Positions 16,684 through 25,231 of a DNA stretch of 64,000 nucleotides are shown here, piece by piece. The notes under the pieces were generated by a model that was not told where the DNA came from, did no database searches, and saw only the letters and a list, made by a program, of their open reading frames with translations. How positions within the stretch are numbered: position 1 is the first letter of the stretch; every line of letters starts with the position of its first letter. A program made the translations under genes and the position numbers. The DNA is from Flexithrix dorotheae DSM 6795 (GTDB lineage: Bacteria; Bacteroidota; Bacteroidia; Cytophagales; Flammeovirgaceae): positions 62,001 through 126,000 of the forward strand of contig NZ_KB903465.1 of assembly GCF_000379765.1 (NCBI RefSeq), in the 5' to 3' direction.

Positions 16684-16694
16684 TTTAAGGACAA
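16684..16694 (-). promoter_or_regulatory. Late motif copy 2 (TTGTCCTTAAA)
   Basis: Perfect copy located directly after the stop codon of the 800-aa gene, about 75 bp before the ATG of the small gene at 16609. Extended match CTTGTCCTTAAA is shared with copies 3, 4 and 5. Confidence 0.6.
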
Positions 16695-16696
16695 GA

Positions 16697-19099
16697 CTAT
16701 TGCTTAGTAATATCAATAATCCCCACATATGCGAACTGGCTACCAGCCCGCACTGAGACGGAAAAGGTAACTTCTGTTACTCCTGTTATTGTATATAAAA
16801 CTCCATTATCGTCTGTATTATAATCTACATCGTCAGTACCTGCATCAAAATAATTATTCGAGTTAGCACCCTTTGCCGGGTTTGTATGATTTGTTAGCCC
16901 GTTTTCATTACCAACATTTGCAGATCTCGAAGTTCCTCCAGCCCGAGCTCCTGTTAGAAAAATGGTGTATGTTTCACCTATATCAAAACCAGAAAATTTC
17001 AATCTCATAGGAAGGTTTCCATTACCACTCCATAGAAACCAGCTATCAACCCATGCAGTATTTGGGTACTTGGTTGTGGATGAATTTGCGCCCGTGTCAT
17101 TACTCCCTTTGCCATCGGCATATCCATTGTCACCTTCTTGCAAAAGTTCCATACTTATTCCACTTGCATTGTTGCTAGTTGTGATTAATTCTCCATAATC
17201 TTGTGGAATTTGATCTTCGAAGTTATTCCAGTGGTTCCCGTTTACGTCCGGAGTTCCACTTACTACACTATTTCCACCATCACGGCCTAAATCTACAAGG
17301 ATCCTCTCCGTTTCATCTACATCATTTACAGAGACAGAAAACGATTCTGAATAAGTACCGAAAGCGGTTGAAACCTGAATCCTACATGAATAACTTGATT
17401 TCGTCTCAAAATCAAATACCTCATTTGCTCTAAGATTAGAGCCAGAGATATTAAAAGACGCATTATCAGTATCACCTGAACCTGATATCAAAGAATAAGT
17501 AGGGCTGCCATCGCCTGTAAAAGTTAAAGATCCTATTATGTCGTTGATACTATTGTTTTCATTTATAGAATTTGAACTTAATGCTATATCTGAAGGTGGT
17601 GTATCAGCAAGGTTATTTATATTTATTGTAAAAGACTTTTCAAAACTTCCACCAAAATTTGAAGATCTAACCCTGATTGAATATGATGTTTTGGATTCAT
17701 AATCAAAAACCTGTGAAGCTCTTAAACTTTGACCTGAAATATTGAAACTAGCGTTGTCATTGTCTCCCGTACCACTTACAAGTGAATAAGTATTTGGTTC
17801 GGAAACATCGCTTGTTAATACTCCTACTACATCATTTATATTATTGCCTTCATTAATCGATGAACTTGATAATAAAATATCTGTTGGCGCATCCTGATCT
17901 ACGGTTGCAATTGCGTAAACCGTATGTCGTACAATGTATTTTTTTGGATCATAAGGACTTGCAGAGCCATCATTAAACATGAACACCTCGCTTGATGAAT
18001 CGTAAAGTTCACCCGTACCACCTTGTTTCACTCGAATTTCATAATTCTTAGTCCCGGACAAATGAGGACTTGAAAGGGTTAACTCTAAATTAGAGCCGTT
18101 AATCACTCCCGTAAAACTTTCATTTTGTGAATCGGTATCATTCCACAATTGAATCCCAAAATTCCCACTACCTTGAACAGCTCCAGAGGCTCCCAGAACT
18201 GGAATAGTAAATTTTGAAACCCCGTCAAAACTAGGAGTTCCAAGCCTTAATTCTTCCCAACCAGAACTAAACAATTCACTATAAATTGACCTGGCAAACA
18301 TTACCCCCTCATACCTCTCTCCATGAGAGGTAATATGTATATTGTCTCCCTGATAATCTGCTCGGTATCTTGAATGTGAGATATGTACATTACTATATTT
18401 TGAAGCCTTCTCATGAAGCTGAATAGAGTAGTCTGGACTACCAACTAACCTTTGTTGATCTGCAAATACATGCACTTGGCTTGTATCCTGTTCACTATGC
18501 AAATGAGGTATTACATCTGTTCTAAAGTCATTTATTAAATCAACAAATTGATCACCGTACGGAGTTGGACTGTTATTTCCAGTTCCTCCATGCATCCAAA
18601 TTAGGTGCACTTTATATTTCCATCCGTTTGAATCGCATATTGTTTTTACCCTTGAAACACTTGAAATTGCTTCCTCAAAAAGTCCGGTTGAACCTCCTTT
18701 GCTTAGCTGGGTAATTGTTTTTCCTCCTGATGCATGAATTGTTACTACATACCGGAAATGTTTATTATTTACAAAATCATCTAATTGCTGCCCAAGTGAG
18801 GTTGCAATAGTTTCCACATTTGAAGTTGGAGCTGGTCCACCTGTAGAGTTGAACGTGTCACCTTCGGTTAGCTGTACCAAATTACCGGAATTATTGACCT
18901 CTAAAGGACCATCTTGCAATGTCAAAACATTACTTACTCCACTTGTTGTTAATGCTGGACTAGAATTATAACCACCAGCTTGACTTTGCCCTAAAACAAC
19001 AAAGTGGTGTACAGTTATAGCCTTTTTAACTATAACAAACTGAGCCATAACACCAAGACTTAAACTGAGTGCTAAGATTAAAAAAAATAGTCTTTTCAT
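16697..19099 (-). CDS. Secreted-type SGNH-like esterase with cadherin-like repeats
   Basis: 800 residues. A signal peptide (KRLFFLILALSLSLGVMAQ) precedes a domain with VVLGQSQAGG at about 35-43. That resembles the GQSN(M/A)xG block I of sialate O-acetylesterase/CE6 SGNH hydrolases; a late HITSHGERYEG (about residue 257) could carry the catalytic His. Two cadherin-like repeats follow (about 405-500 and 505-600; both contain DNASFNISG and FDYE/FDFETK). The C-terminal 200 residues look like a jelly-roll carbohydrate-binding module. It is the last of a three-gene unit with a fibre-like gene. It may deacetylate surface glycans during adsorption, but the signal peptide suggests export from the lysogen or producing cell. 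Confidence 0.65.
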   Translation of the reverse strand: MKRLFFLILALSLSLGVMAQFVIVKKAITVHHFVVLGQSQAGGYNSSPALTTSGVSNVLTLQDGPLEVNNSGNLVQLTEGDTFNSTGGPAPTSNVETIATSLGQQLDDFVNNKHFRYVVTIHASGGKTITQLSKGGSTGLFEEAISSVSRVKTICDSNGWKYKVHLIWMHGGTGNNSPTPYGDQFVDLINDFRTDVIPHLHSEQDTSQVHVFADQQRLVGSPDYSIQLHEKASKYSNVHISHSRYRADYQGDNIHITSHGERYEGVMFARSIYSELFSSGWEELRLGTPSFDGVSKFTIPVLGASGAVQGSGNFGIQLWNDTDSQNESFTGVINGSNLELTLSSPHLSGTKNYEIRVKQGGTGELYDSSSEVFMFNDGSASPYDPKKYIVRHTVYAIATVDQDAPTDILLSSSSINEGNNINDVVGVLTSDVSEPNTYSLVSGTGDNDNASFNISGQSLRASQVFDYESKTSYSIRVRSSNFGGSFEKSFTININNLADTPPSDIALSSNSINENNSINDIIGSLTFTGDGSPTYSLISGSGDTDNASFNISGSNLRANEVFDFETKSSYSCRIQVSTAFGTYSESFSVSVNDVDETERILVDLGRDGGNSVVSGTPDVNGNHWNNFEDQIPQDYGELITTSNNASGISMELLQEGDNGYADGKGSNDTGANSSTTKYPNTAWVDSWFLWSGNGNLPMRLKFSGFDIGETYTIFLTGARAGGTSRSANVGNENGLTNHTNPAKGANSNNYFDAGTDDVDYNTDDNGVLYTITGVTEVTFSVSVRAGSQFAYVGIIDITKQ

Positions 19100-19105
19100 A
19101 GCTAG

Positions 19106-20371
19106 TTAGTTTGTTCGGGGTATAGTGATTGAAACATATCCTGATACACCTGTTGCGATCACCTCCAAAACATCAGTAGCAGCAAAGGAAGTAGAACCAG
19201 TTTCACTTGAATTGTTTTTTTCAAATGTTACCGTGCCTGTTCCAGTTTTATAAGTGGTAACTAGGTTGTAAGTAATATTCTCATGAATGGGTATGTAAAC
19301 GGTTCCATCAGCTTCAAACTGGATGACTAAAGGTTGGTATACATAATTTGAAATCTGAGACCTTGTAATTGTTAAGGCAGAGGCATGCTGGGTTACATTA
19401 GACTCAGCAATCCTAGCATCAGCAAAAACACCAGTTGTGATTTTGGTCGTTCCCAAATTAGGTATTTCCGTACTGGTTAAATTGGTTGAAAAAACTCCAG
19501 CTGTTAAATCTAAACCTGCACCTGCAGTATATGTGGTATTTTGATCCACATAATTGCTAGAGTGAATTGTGCCTTGTCCGGATTGCGTCCAATCCACACC
19601 TCCTCCACCTTCAGAAATTGTTACCCATCCACCATCTTGCCTTCCATACTTATTTCCATCGCTGGGGGCATCTTGGAGATAAATAGAAAGATTTGGTGTA
19701 TTGGTGAAGTTCGAATAATTTAAATAGAATGCAGGAGCCTGGCCATTTAAAGCCTCAGCATTATCAGCAATCTGATCATTATCCGTATCATAATCAGATT
19801 TAAGCATATCTCCAGTACCTCCGCCAACGGAAAGAGCTGTAATTTGAGCCTGCAGTTTTCCAAAGGCTTCCAGGAAATTATCTGAAGATACAATATTGGA
19901 TGAACTCCCCAGGCTTAAACCTGTTAAAAGTGTCTCCCTTGATCTTTCTGGAGTAAAGTAAAGGTTCCCGTTTTCTGTAATTTGTCCCGTGTTAGTAGGG
20001 ATGGTTGGACGATTGGTCAGTGTACCATAATCATGTGTATGTCCTACGTCACTTTTTCCTGAAAACAGATTCATTAGATCTATTTGGTTGGAAATATCTC
20101 CTGTCACACTTCCCCATGGAACGTCTGCCATTACGTTTGTTCCAATGATCAAGGCTTTACTCACATCTTCAAGCGCATCACCTGAATTGGTTAAAGCAAG
20201 TATCTTCCAGAGGGTATTGTTTTGCTCGTTGAGAATTAAAGTGTTTTTTGAGAATGACCTACCTAGTGCGGTTGTAGAATCTGAAACCACTCTTATAGAG
20301 ATGGGTTTTGTTTGAGCATATCCACTAAGGGATATTACCATTATTAGCAATAGAATTATTCTTTTCATCAT
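19106..20371 (-). CDS. Tail-fibre-like protein with signal peptide
   Basis: 421 residues starting with a signal peptide (KRIILLLIMVISLSGYAQ). The body has features of phage fibres: GHTHDYGTLTNRPTIP, GDMLKSDYDTDNDQIADNAEALNGQ, and QSGQGTIHSSNYVDQNTTYTAG, i.e. Gly/Asn/Thr-rich beta-solenoid-like repeats; the last 80 residues form a beta-rich end domain. A signal peptide on a virion fibre is not expected, because virions assemble in the cytoplasm. ATGA overlap with the upstream 115-aa gene and a 6-bp gap to the 800-aa gene place the three in one operon. Confidence 0.65.
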   Translation of the reverse strand: MMKRIILLLIMVISLSGYAQTKPISIRVVSDSTTALGRSFSKNTLILNEQNNTLWKILALTNSGDALEDVSKALIIGTNVMADVPWGSVTGDISNQIDLMNLFSGKSDVGHTHDYGTLTNRPTIPTNTGQITENGNLYFTPERSRETLLTGLSLGSSSNIVSSDNFLEAFGKLQAQITALSVGGGTGDMLKSDYDTDNDQIADNAEALNGQAPAFYLNYSNFTNTPNLSIYLQDAPSDGNKYGRQDGGWVTISEGGGGVDWTQSGQGTIHSSNYVDQNTTYTAGAGLDLTAGVFSTNLTSTEIPNLGTTKITTGVFADARIAESNVTQHASALTITRSQISNYVYQPLVIQFEADGTVYIPIHENITYNLVTTYKTGTGTVTFEKNNSSETGSTSFAATDVLEVIATGVSGYVSITIPRTN

Positions 20372-20715
20372 GAAGTTATTTGTATAAGTGCAATAAAAAT
20401 TACTTTCTCTTCCGGGTCCAGATTTGCAGAAAAAACTACTCGGTTATTTTGAATGTCAATGGCATAATCCTCATCCTTAACCAATACAGCCCCATTCCTT
20501 ACAATTGATAAATCTCCATACTTTGCAAAAGGAATATTGATAAACGATTCTCCTCCAGCTGCTACAAAAATTTGAGTGGATAATCCATAATTAAATACAG
20601 CCTCAATTATTTTTAATAGTGCATCACCTACCATCACCTTTGTTATACTTTCTGGTAATTGAGCATCTTTTATTGCTTGTGCCCTTGCATTAAGTTGAGC
20701 TTTTGTCTCTGCCAT
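20368..20715 (-). CDS. Late-region protein of 115 aa, possible fibre connector
   Basis: The N-terminus is helical (TKAQLNARAQAIKDAQLPESITKVMVGDALLKII); the rest is beta-rich (VAAGGESFINIPFAKYGDLSIVRNGAVLVKDEDYAIDIQNN). The second half resembles short adhesin/fibre head domains in which Val/Ile strands alternate with turns. It is the first gene of the unit that encodes the two signal-peptide proteins and begins 43 bp after late motif copy 3. No named family recognised; a baseplate or fibre-attachment role is only inferred. Confidence 0.6.
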   Translation of the reverse strand: MAETKAQLNARAQAIKDAQLPESITKVMVGDALLKIIEAVFNYGLSTQIFVAAGGESFINIPFAKYGDLSIVRNGAVLVKDEDYAIDIQNNRVVFSANLDPEEKVIFIALIQITS

Positions 20716-20757
20716 TCTGAACTTTTTTTTGTAAAATTGGTAGGATACCAGGAGAGG

Positions 20758-20768
20758 TTTAAGGACAA
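20758..20768 (-). promoter_or_regulatory. Late motif copy 3 (TTGTCCTTAAA)
   Basis: Perfect copy 43 bp before the 20715 start and directly after the stop codon of the gene at 20772. It sits in the apex of an inverted repeat GAGGTTTA ... TAAACCTC, so it could be displayed in a hairpin. Confidence 0.6.
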
Positions 20769-20771
20769 GAC

Positions 20772-21299
20772 CTAAACCTCAAAAATAAAATCAGGAGCAA
20801 AATCAGCATGTTTGGTAATGATTTCTGAAGTGACTTTGGCCATCCTAGAATAGACTAATTTGGAAAACCATTTTTTTCTTTTGTGCTTATAACTGCCATC
20901 AGTCCTGGAGAAGGCAATGGCCCAGGCTATTCTTTGAAGCTGTGATTCTTTTGGCAATCTGGCCGGTTTTTTCTGATAACCAGGTACATATTTAAAAGCA
21001 GATAATCCTTTCTTTTCCACCCACTTTTTAAAGATCTCTCCGGATTGGTTTTGGGTAAAATCCAGTGTTCTTAATTCTCGAAATGAACCATGAGCTTTAA
21101 ATTCAATTATTGCCTCATGGTACTCCTTTTCTCCCCTCGAAACCAAATCTGTACTAATGGATTTTAATAATTCCCCGGTAATATCCAGCTTATTTTTCTT
21201 TACTGCCTGGGCCAATAAAATGGCTGTTTCCTGGAGCCAGTTTTCCAGGGTTAAATCTACATCCTTGTACAGCTCTGGAAGATTCACCTTTTTGGCCAT
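20772..21299 (-). CDS. Putative head-tail or tail completion protein
   Basis: 175 residues, mixed helical/beta, basic in the second half (KPARLPKESQLQRIAWAIAFSRTDGSYKHKRKKWFSK). Located immediately after the portal gene with the stop and start codons adjoining, which in phages is often the place of minor head or tail-completion (gp10-like) proteins. Elements such as LLAQAVKKNKLDITGELLKSI are compatible with that family, whose members begin with a helix and then LxxSI. No decisive motif. Confidence 0.5.
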   Translation of the reverse strand: MAKKVNLPELYKDVDLTLENWLQETAILLAQAVKKNKLDITGELLKSISTDLVSRGEKEYHEAIIEFKAHGSFRELRTLDFTQNQSGEIFKKWVEKKGLSAFKYVPGYQKKPARLPKESQLQRIAWAIAFSRTDGSYKHKRKKWFSKLVYSRMAKVTSEIITKHADFAPDFIFEV

Positions 21300-22624
21300 T
21301 ATTCAGCAGAGACCTCCTGTCCCCCTTTATGATTATCATCCAGTTTGGTGAGTTCGTAATCAATAATGCCAAATTGAATTTCCCTGTCCCAGCCATTTAC
21401 TTTTTTCACCTGGTAAAGTGGTTCCATTACCTTTTTTCGGTAGGATGGCACTTTGAGTTTTAAAAACATATCATAGGAGATCCTTTTGTCTGATCCTGAT
21501 GAAAGTTTCCCCTGGGTTTGGATGCCTGCAATACTGGGATCAATGCCATGGGCACTGGCAATGGCCACATTACTTTGCTCATAGAGTTTGACAAAAGCAT
21601 CATCAAATAGCTCTGGTTTGACCGGCTCTATGTGGATGCCTCCAATTTCTTTTCCCGTATTCTGATCGATCACATATTTAGATACAAAGGCTTTCCCTGC
21701 ATTTTTAGCTCCGGCCAGAAAACTATTCATTTCATCTCTTAGGTCTGTTTCCGCCTTTTTCATCTTTTCCTCATCATCTGCAAACTGTTTGAAATAGTCC
21801 CTGGGGATTTTCACGATCCACCTGATCTGATACATATTATCCATGCCCTTATCATGAAAAACAGGGATTTTATTGGCCATTTTCATCCAGTTCTGACTGC
21901 CTATGTAATCAGGTAATCCATAATAATGGCAGCCTGGAAAATACCTTTTTGAATGGCTGATGGTATTGGAATGGGCCAGCGGTTTTTTCGGATCAAAAAC
22001 CATTATTCTTTTAGCCTCAGCCTCTGTGAAATTCATCCAGTCATTGAGCAAATAATGGCTGACTTTTCGGTTTTTATCCGGCCTTCCAGCTCTGGCCAGA
22101 CTGGCATCTACATGCTTAATCCTGGCTATTTTCTTTTTTGATTTGGACCTGATTTTTTCATCCCAGATATTGCCTAACCAGCTTAAATCTGTTGCCCTTT
22201 TGGTAATAAATTCTTCAATATTATTCTCCTCCAGCCAGTCTTCTATTTCTGGATTTTTTACCCTGATTGGTTTAAATACACCCTCCTCCACTTCTATTTC
22301 TTTATAAAGAATCACCTTTTTACCTGAGATAAAATCAATCTTGGTATTGATAATACCAGGAGCAATATTATTTTGTAAGCCCAGCCTGAGCAAATCGGTT
22401 GGAAACAAATTATTCTCTCCCCAGGGGACATACCTTAAATGGTGGGTCCTGGTATTTTGAACTTCCAGGAAGTTATGCACCAAATTATCAGGATCCTTTT
22501 GGGGATGGTTTCTATCCTTAGTCTCTGAAGTGATCACCATCATGGCCTTGGCCTCTGGTAGGTAGTGCATATTATCTACCTCTTTGATATTCATCAGGCC
22601 ATATAAACTTTCTTCATTTCTCAT
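21299..22624 (-). CDS. Phage portal protein
   Basis: 441 residues, expected to form the dodecameric DNA channel at the capsid vertex. Seen: NLFPTDLLRLGLQNNIAPGIINTKIDFISGKK, typical for the portal clip/stem start in Bacteroidota phages; a central TDLSWLGNIWDEKI; and a C-terminal SAHGIDPSIAGIQTQGKLSSGSDKRISYDMF, the part of portals that reads GVPPxxxG in others. Position 570 bp after terminase large subunit supports the call. ATGA overlap with the gene upstream. Confidence 0.82.
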   Translation of the reverse strand: MRNEESLYGLMNIKEVDNMHYLPEAKAMMVITSETKDRNHPQKDPDNLVHNFLEVQNTRTHHLRYVPWGENNLFPTDLLRLGLQNNIAPGIINTKIDFISGKKVILYKEIEVEEGVFKPIRVKNPEIEDWLEENNIEEFITKRATDLSWLGNIWDEKIRSKSKKKIARIKHVDASLARAGRPDKNRKVSHYLLNDWMNFTEAEAKRIMVFDPKKPLAHSNTISHSKRYFPGCHYYGLPDYIGSQNWMKMANKIPVFHDKGMDNMYQIRWIVKIPRDYFKQFADDEEKMKKAETDLRDEMNSFLAGAKNAGKAFVSKYVIDQNTGKEIGGIHIEPVKPELFDDAFVKLYEQSNVAIASAHGIDPSIAGIQTQGKLSSGSDKRISYDMFLKLKVPSYRKKVMEPLYQVKKVNGWDREIQFGIIDYELTKLDDNHKGGQEVSAE

Positions 22625-22941
22625 TTGTCATGATTTATTTTTATACCATTGATTGCCACCCACAAGTCTGTGGATACTGAAAAGTTTTGCCTGGTTGCCA
22701 GGTCAAAGAAACGTACCGTTCGCTGTTGTACATAGTCATAGCGCAGGCGTTTGGCTTGTCTGGTTTCCCTGGTCACTTCTTCTATTTTGTCACTGCCTTC
22801 AGGATCTTTTTTGCATACATTTTCTTTCTCTTTAAACTCTCCATCCTGTTTGTAGTAGGCTATGCTGAAGGTATGCAGCCTGCCATTGATGAGTTCGGTA
22901 TCAGCCAGTCTGATGGCTGCTTTCAATCCTATTTCTTTCAT
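22621..22941 (-). CDS. Unrecognised protein preceding the portal gene (106 aa)
   Basis: The open frame extends to 23025, but I choose the internal ATG at 22941 (MKEIGLKAAIRLAD). The late motif copy 4 lies 30 bp before this ATG, at the same spacing as for other late units, and would otherwise be inside coding sequence. The protein ends QQRTVRFFDLATRQNFSVSTDLWVAINGIKI, a beta-rich segment. It overlaps the portal start by ATGA. A function in packaging or head completion is possible but not shown. Confidence 0.6.
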   Translation of the reverse strand: MKEIGLKAAIRLADTELINGRLHTFSIAYYKQDGEFKEKENVCKKDPEGSDKIEEVTRETRQAKRLRYDYVQQRTVRFFDLATRQNFSVSTDLWVAINGIKINHDK

Positions 22942-22971
22942 GAGGTAAAGATGAAAAGGATGGGCAATTTC

Positions 22972-22982
22972 TTTAAGGACAA
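22972..22982 (-). promoter_or_regulatory. Late motif copy 4 (TTGTCCTTAAA)
   Basis: Perfect copy upstream of the 106-aa gene/portal unit, 30 bp before the ATG at 22941. It lies within the longer open frame to 23025, which is the reason for preferring the later start. Confidence 0.55.
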
Positions 22983-23190
22983 GCCATGTTGCCATGGCAA
23001 TATTAAATTGCCATTGCCCTCTCATATTTCATCAAAATGGATTTTGATTGTTGCCTTTTTGTTAATGGGCGGCCTGCTCTCCCCCTTTGTTTTTGTACAA
23101 TATTGCCTGTTTTGAAAAAAACTAACTTTTTGATCTTCAAAAGTTTAAGCTGATTTTGGGGTTAAAAAAAGTACAAAAGCCCTGTTTTTT

Positions 23191-24627
23191 TTACCAGAAC
23201 TCCGGCTTTTCTATTTGGTGATAGCCTGGTTCCACATAATTATGAAGGCAGACATACACCAAATAATCAAAACAATCCGATAAATGGGTGGCTTGTTCCT
23301 GGGGTAAATTCTCGTCTTTTTCTGATCTTTTATCTTTTTGGAAGTCGGGAAAAATCGGAGTTTTTTTCAGGTTAGTGGCCAGGTAGGGACATTCCCTGGT
23401 ATTGATCCTGATCCTGGGGTGGTTTTCATTTTCCTGCAGTAATTTATTAATCACCCTATGCCTGGTAATATGCTCCGGATTATAATTCCAGGCTTTCAGT
23501 TCCGGTTGCCAGCCTTTTTGCCTGAGTAACCTTAAAATCAAATCATAGAAGGTTTCTGTGCTATTCGGATTTCTTTTATAGCCATTAGAATCTCCAAAAA
23601 TCTGCACCCTGGGATTCTCCCAATCTGCAAATTCTCTGTCAAATTGTTCAATTAAATGATCAATAATTTTAGTCCCCTTCACAAAGGATTCTGAAACAAT
23701 ATTCAATCTTTGAGGCAGCAATTGCCCCACAATCATGGAGTTAAACCCGGCATTAAAATCAAAGGAAAGCAGCAAGGGTTTGCTCGCTTCCAGGTCATAA
23801 AATTTGGTATATAGTGGATTGGTATAGCCATGTTTCTCTTCATCATAATCCAGGTAATAGGAATTGGGTACTGAATCAGCTTCCTCACACATAATTTCCA
23901 CATCATACTCCAGCTGGTTCATTTCCCTTTGCCATCTTTCCAATGTGTTCAATCCCAATACTGCCTGATTATCCCAGGAGGTACATTTGGTAAAATACAC
24001 ATCTTTGGGGTATTTGGCCATCAATTGCTCATAGGCCAACAGCCATTTTCCAGAAGACAACCAGGGCATGGAGGTATAAAAACCAATCTGGCCATGAAAG
24101 GGATTGCCCGCATAAATATGGTTATTTCCCCTTACTGTGGGCATAATCGCACTGTCATAAATTTCTTTATCCATGCCCATGGCTGCCTCATCTATGTCCA
24201 GTCCATCAAAGTTTTTTCCCCTAATGATATCGGCATTATGGCCTTTGGCTGTGCTCACTAAATCAATGGTATAGCCATTATTAAAAGTGATGATATCAGA
24301 ATAGTCATCTGGTTTTTCCCAGGGTTCCGGCCAATGGGCTGGAGGTCTTTTAAACCTTACAAAATGCCCTTTTTCCCCTTCCTGGTAACCCATACTTTTA
24401 ATGGCTCTCATCATGGAGGGCACCACATTATTTTTTAAGTGCTGCATGGTCACACTGACCAGGCCATACTTGGCTTTGGGCATGTAGGGAATTCTTACCC
24501 CACTATTCCCTCCAATGGTATATGACTTTCCAGAACCCCTGCCCCCAATAAAAACCTTGGACTTTTGTGGAGCCTTGATAAAATCAACCTGTTTAACATT
24601 GAAATAAACTGATTTGGTATTAATCAT
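23191..24627 (-). CDS. terL: Terminase large subunit
   Basis: ATP-driven DNA packaging motor and genome-cutting nuclease, 478 residues. The Walker A is GGRGSGKS (28-35), the Walker B/catalytic Glu is GLDIDEAA (about 141-148). The RNase H-like nuclease domain has three acidic sites: LSFDFNAG, IFGDSNG and THLSDCFDY. Length and motif order are normal. It overlaps the small-subunit-like gene upstream by 8 nt, the standard arrangement. It is located in the middle of the late region, after tail and lysis genes. Confidence 0.93.
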   Translation of the reverse strand: MINTKSVYFNVKQVDFIKAPQKSKVFIGGRGSGKSYTIGGNSGVRIPYMPKAKYGLVSVTMQHLKNNVVPSMMRAIKSMGYQEGEKGHFVRFKRPPAHWPEPWEKPDDYSDIITFNNGYTIDLVSTAKGHNADIIRGKNFDGLDIDEAAMGMDKEIYDSAIMPTVRGNNHIYAGNPFHGQIGFYTSMPWLSSGKWLLAYEQLMAKYPKDVYFTKCTSWDNQAVLGLNTLERWQREMNQLEYDVEIMCEEADSVPNSYYLDYDEEKHGYTNPLYTKFYDLEASKPLLLSFDFNAGFNSMIVGQLLPQRLNIVSESFVKGTKIIDHLIEQFDREFADWENPRVQIFGDSNGYKRNPNSTETFYDLILRLLRQKGWQPELKAWNYNPEHITRHRVINKLLQENENHPRIRINTRECPYLATNLKKTPIFPDFQKDKRSEKDENLPQEQATHLSDCFDYLVYVCLHNYVEPGYHQIEKPEFW

Positions 24628-25231
24628 TAGATGGGGGGATTTCTACGGTGGGCACTTCTTCAAATTCATTGCCGGCTGCACTCGGATCTGAAGTGATATT
24701 AATCACTGGCATATTGATAATTTTAGCCCCTTCACTATTATTCAGTCCTTTAATGTTGGCAGCTTCCTTTAAGGCAGCTACAGCGGTTTTCATCAGAGCC
24801 ACATTTTGTTTCTGGCTCATCACTTCATTGTCATTGATCTGGAAGGTATCTGGCAGCAATACTTCTCCATCTTCATTTCCTCTGGCAGTTCGAATACAGA
24901 TCTCTGCAATTTCTTCCAGTCTGGAAGCATAAAAACTTCTTTCTGCATCCTTATCGGTTACGGTAATTTTGCCATAGATCACATCGGCCTCTCGCATGAT
25001 CCGGTAGGCCATGGAATAATTTACTCCGGTTTTATCCTCTAAAAGTCTGGCCACTTTTTCTTTATTATAGCCCCTATTTCTCAAATCAATGGCCAGTTTA
25101 TACCTGCTCCAGGATTCCTGCTGTTTAGCAGTCAGTTCCTTTCCCTTAGAGATTTTTTCAATCAATTTGTCCAGCTTGCTTACCTTTCGAGTAGCTGGAT
25201 TTTGATTCATAAATGCAATTACATCCTTCAT
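24620..25231 (-). CDS. Probable terminase small subunit
   Basis: 203 residues. The first part is basic and helical, including LDKLIEKISKGKELTAKQQESWSRYK and a helix-turn-helix-like NKEKVARLLEDKTGVNYSMAYRIMREAD (about 55-82) suited to recognising the packaging site. The C-terminal half has an oligomerisation-type helix (ASRLEEIAEICIRTAR, then NVALMKTAVAALKEAANIKG) and an acidic Pro-rich tail. It directly precedes and overlaps terL. The call is based on position and HTH-like segment. Confidence 0.7.
   Translation of the reverse strand: MKDVIAFMNQNPATRKVSKLDKLIEKISKGKELTAKQQESWSRYKLAIDLRNRGYNKEKVARLLEDKTGVNYSMAYRIMREADVIYGKITVTDKDAERSFYASRLEEIAEICIRTARGNEDGEVLLPDTFQINDNEVMSQKQNVALMKTAVAALKEAANIKGLNNSEGAKIINMPVINITSDPSAAGNEFEEVPTVEIPPSND

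Noticed and set aside
22942-23025. N-terminal extension of the gene before the portal
   Set aside because: Would put late motif copy 4 inside coding sequence; the ATG at 22941 has the standard spacing to the motif.
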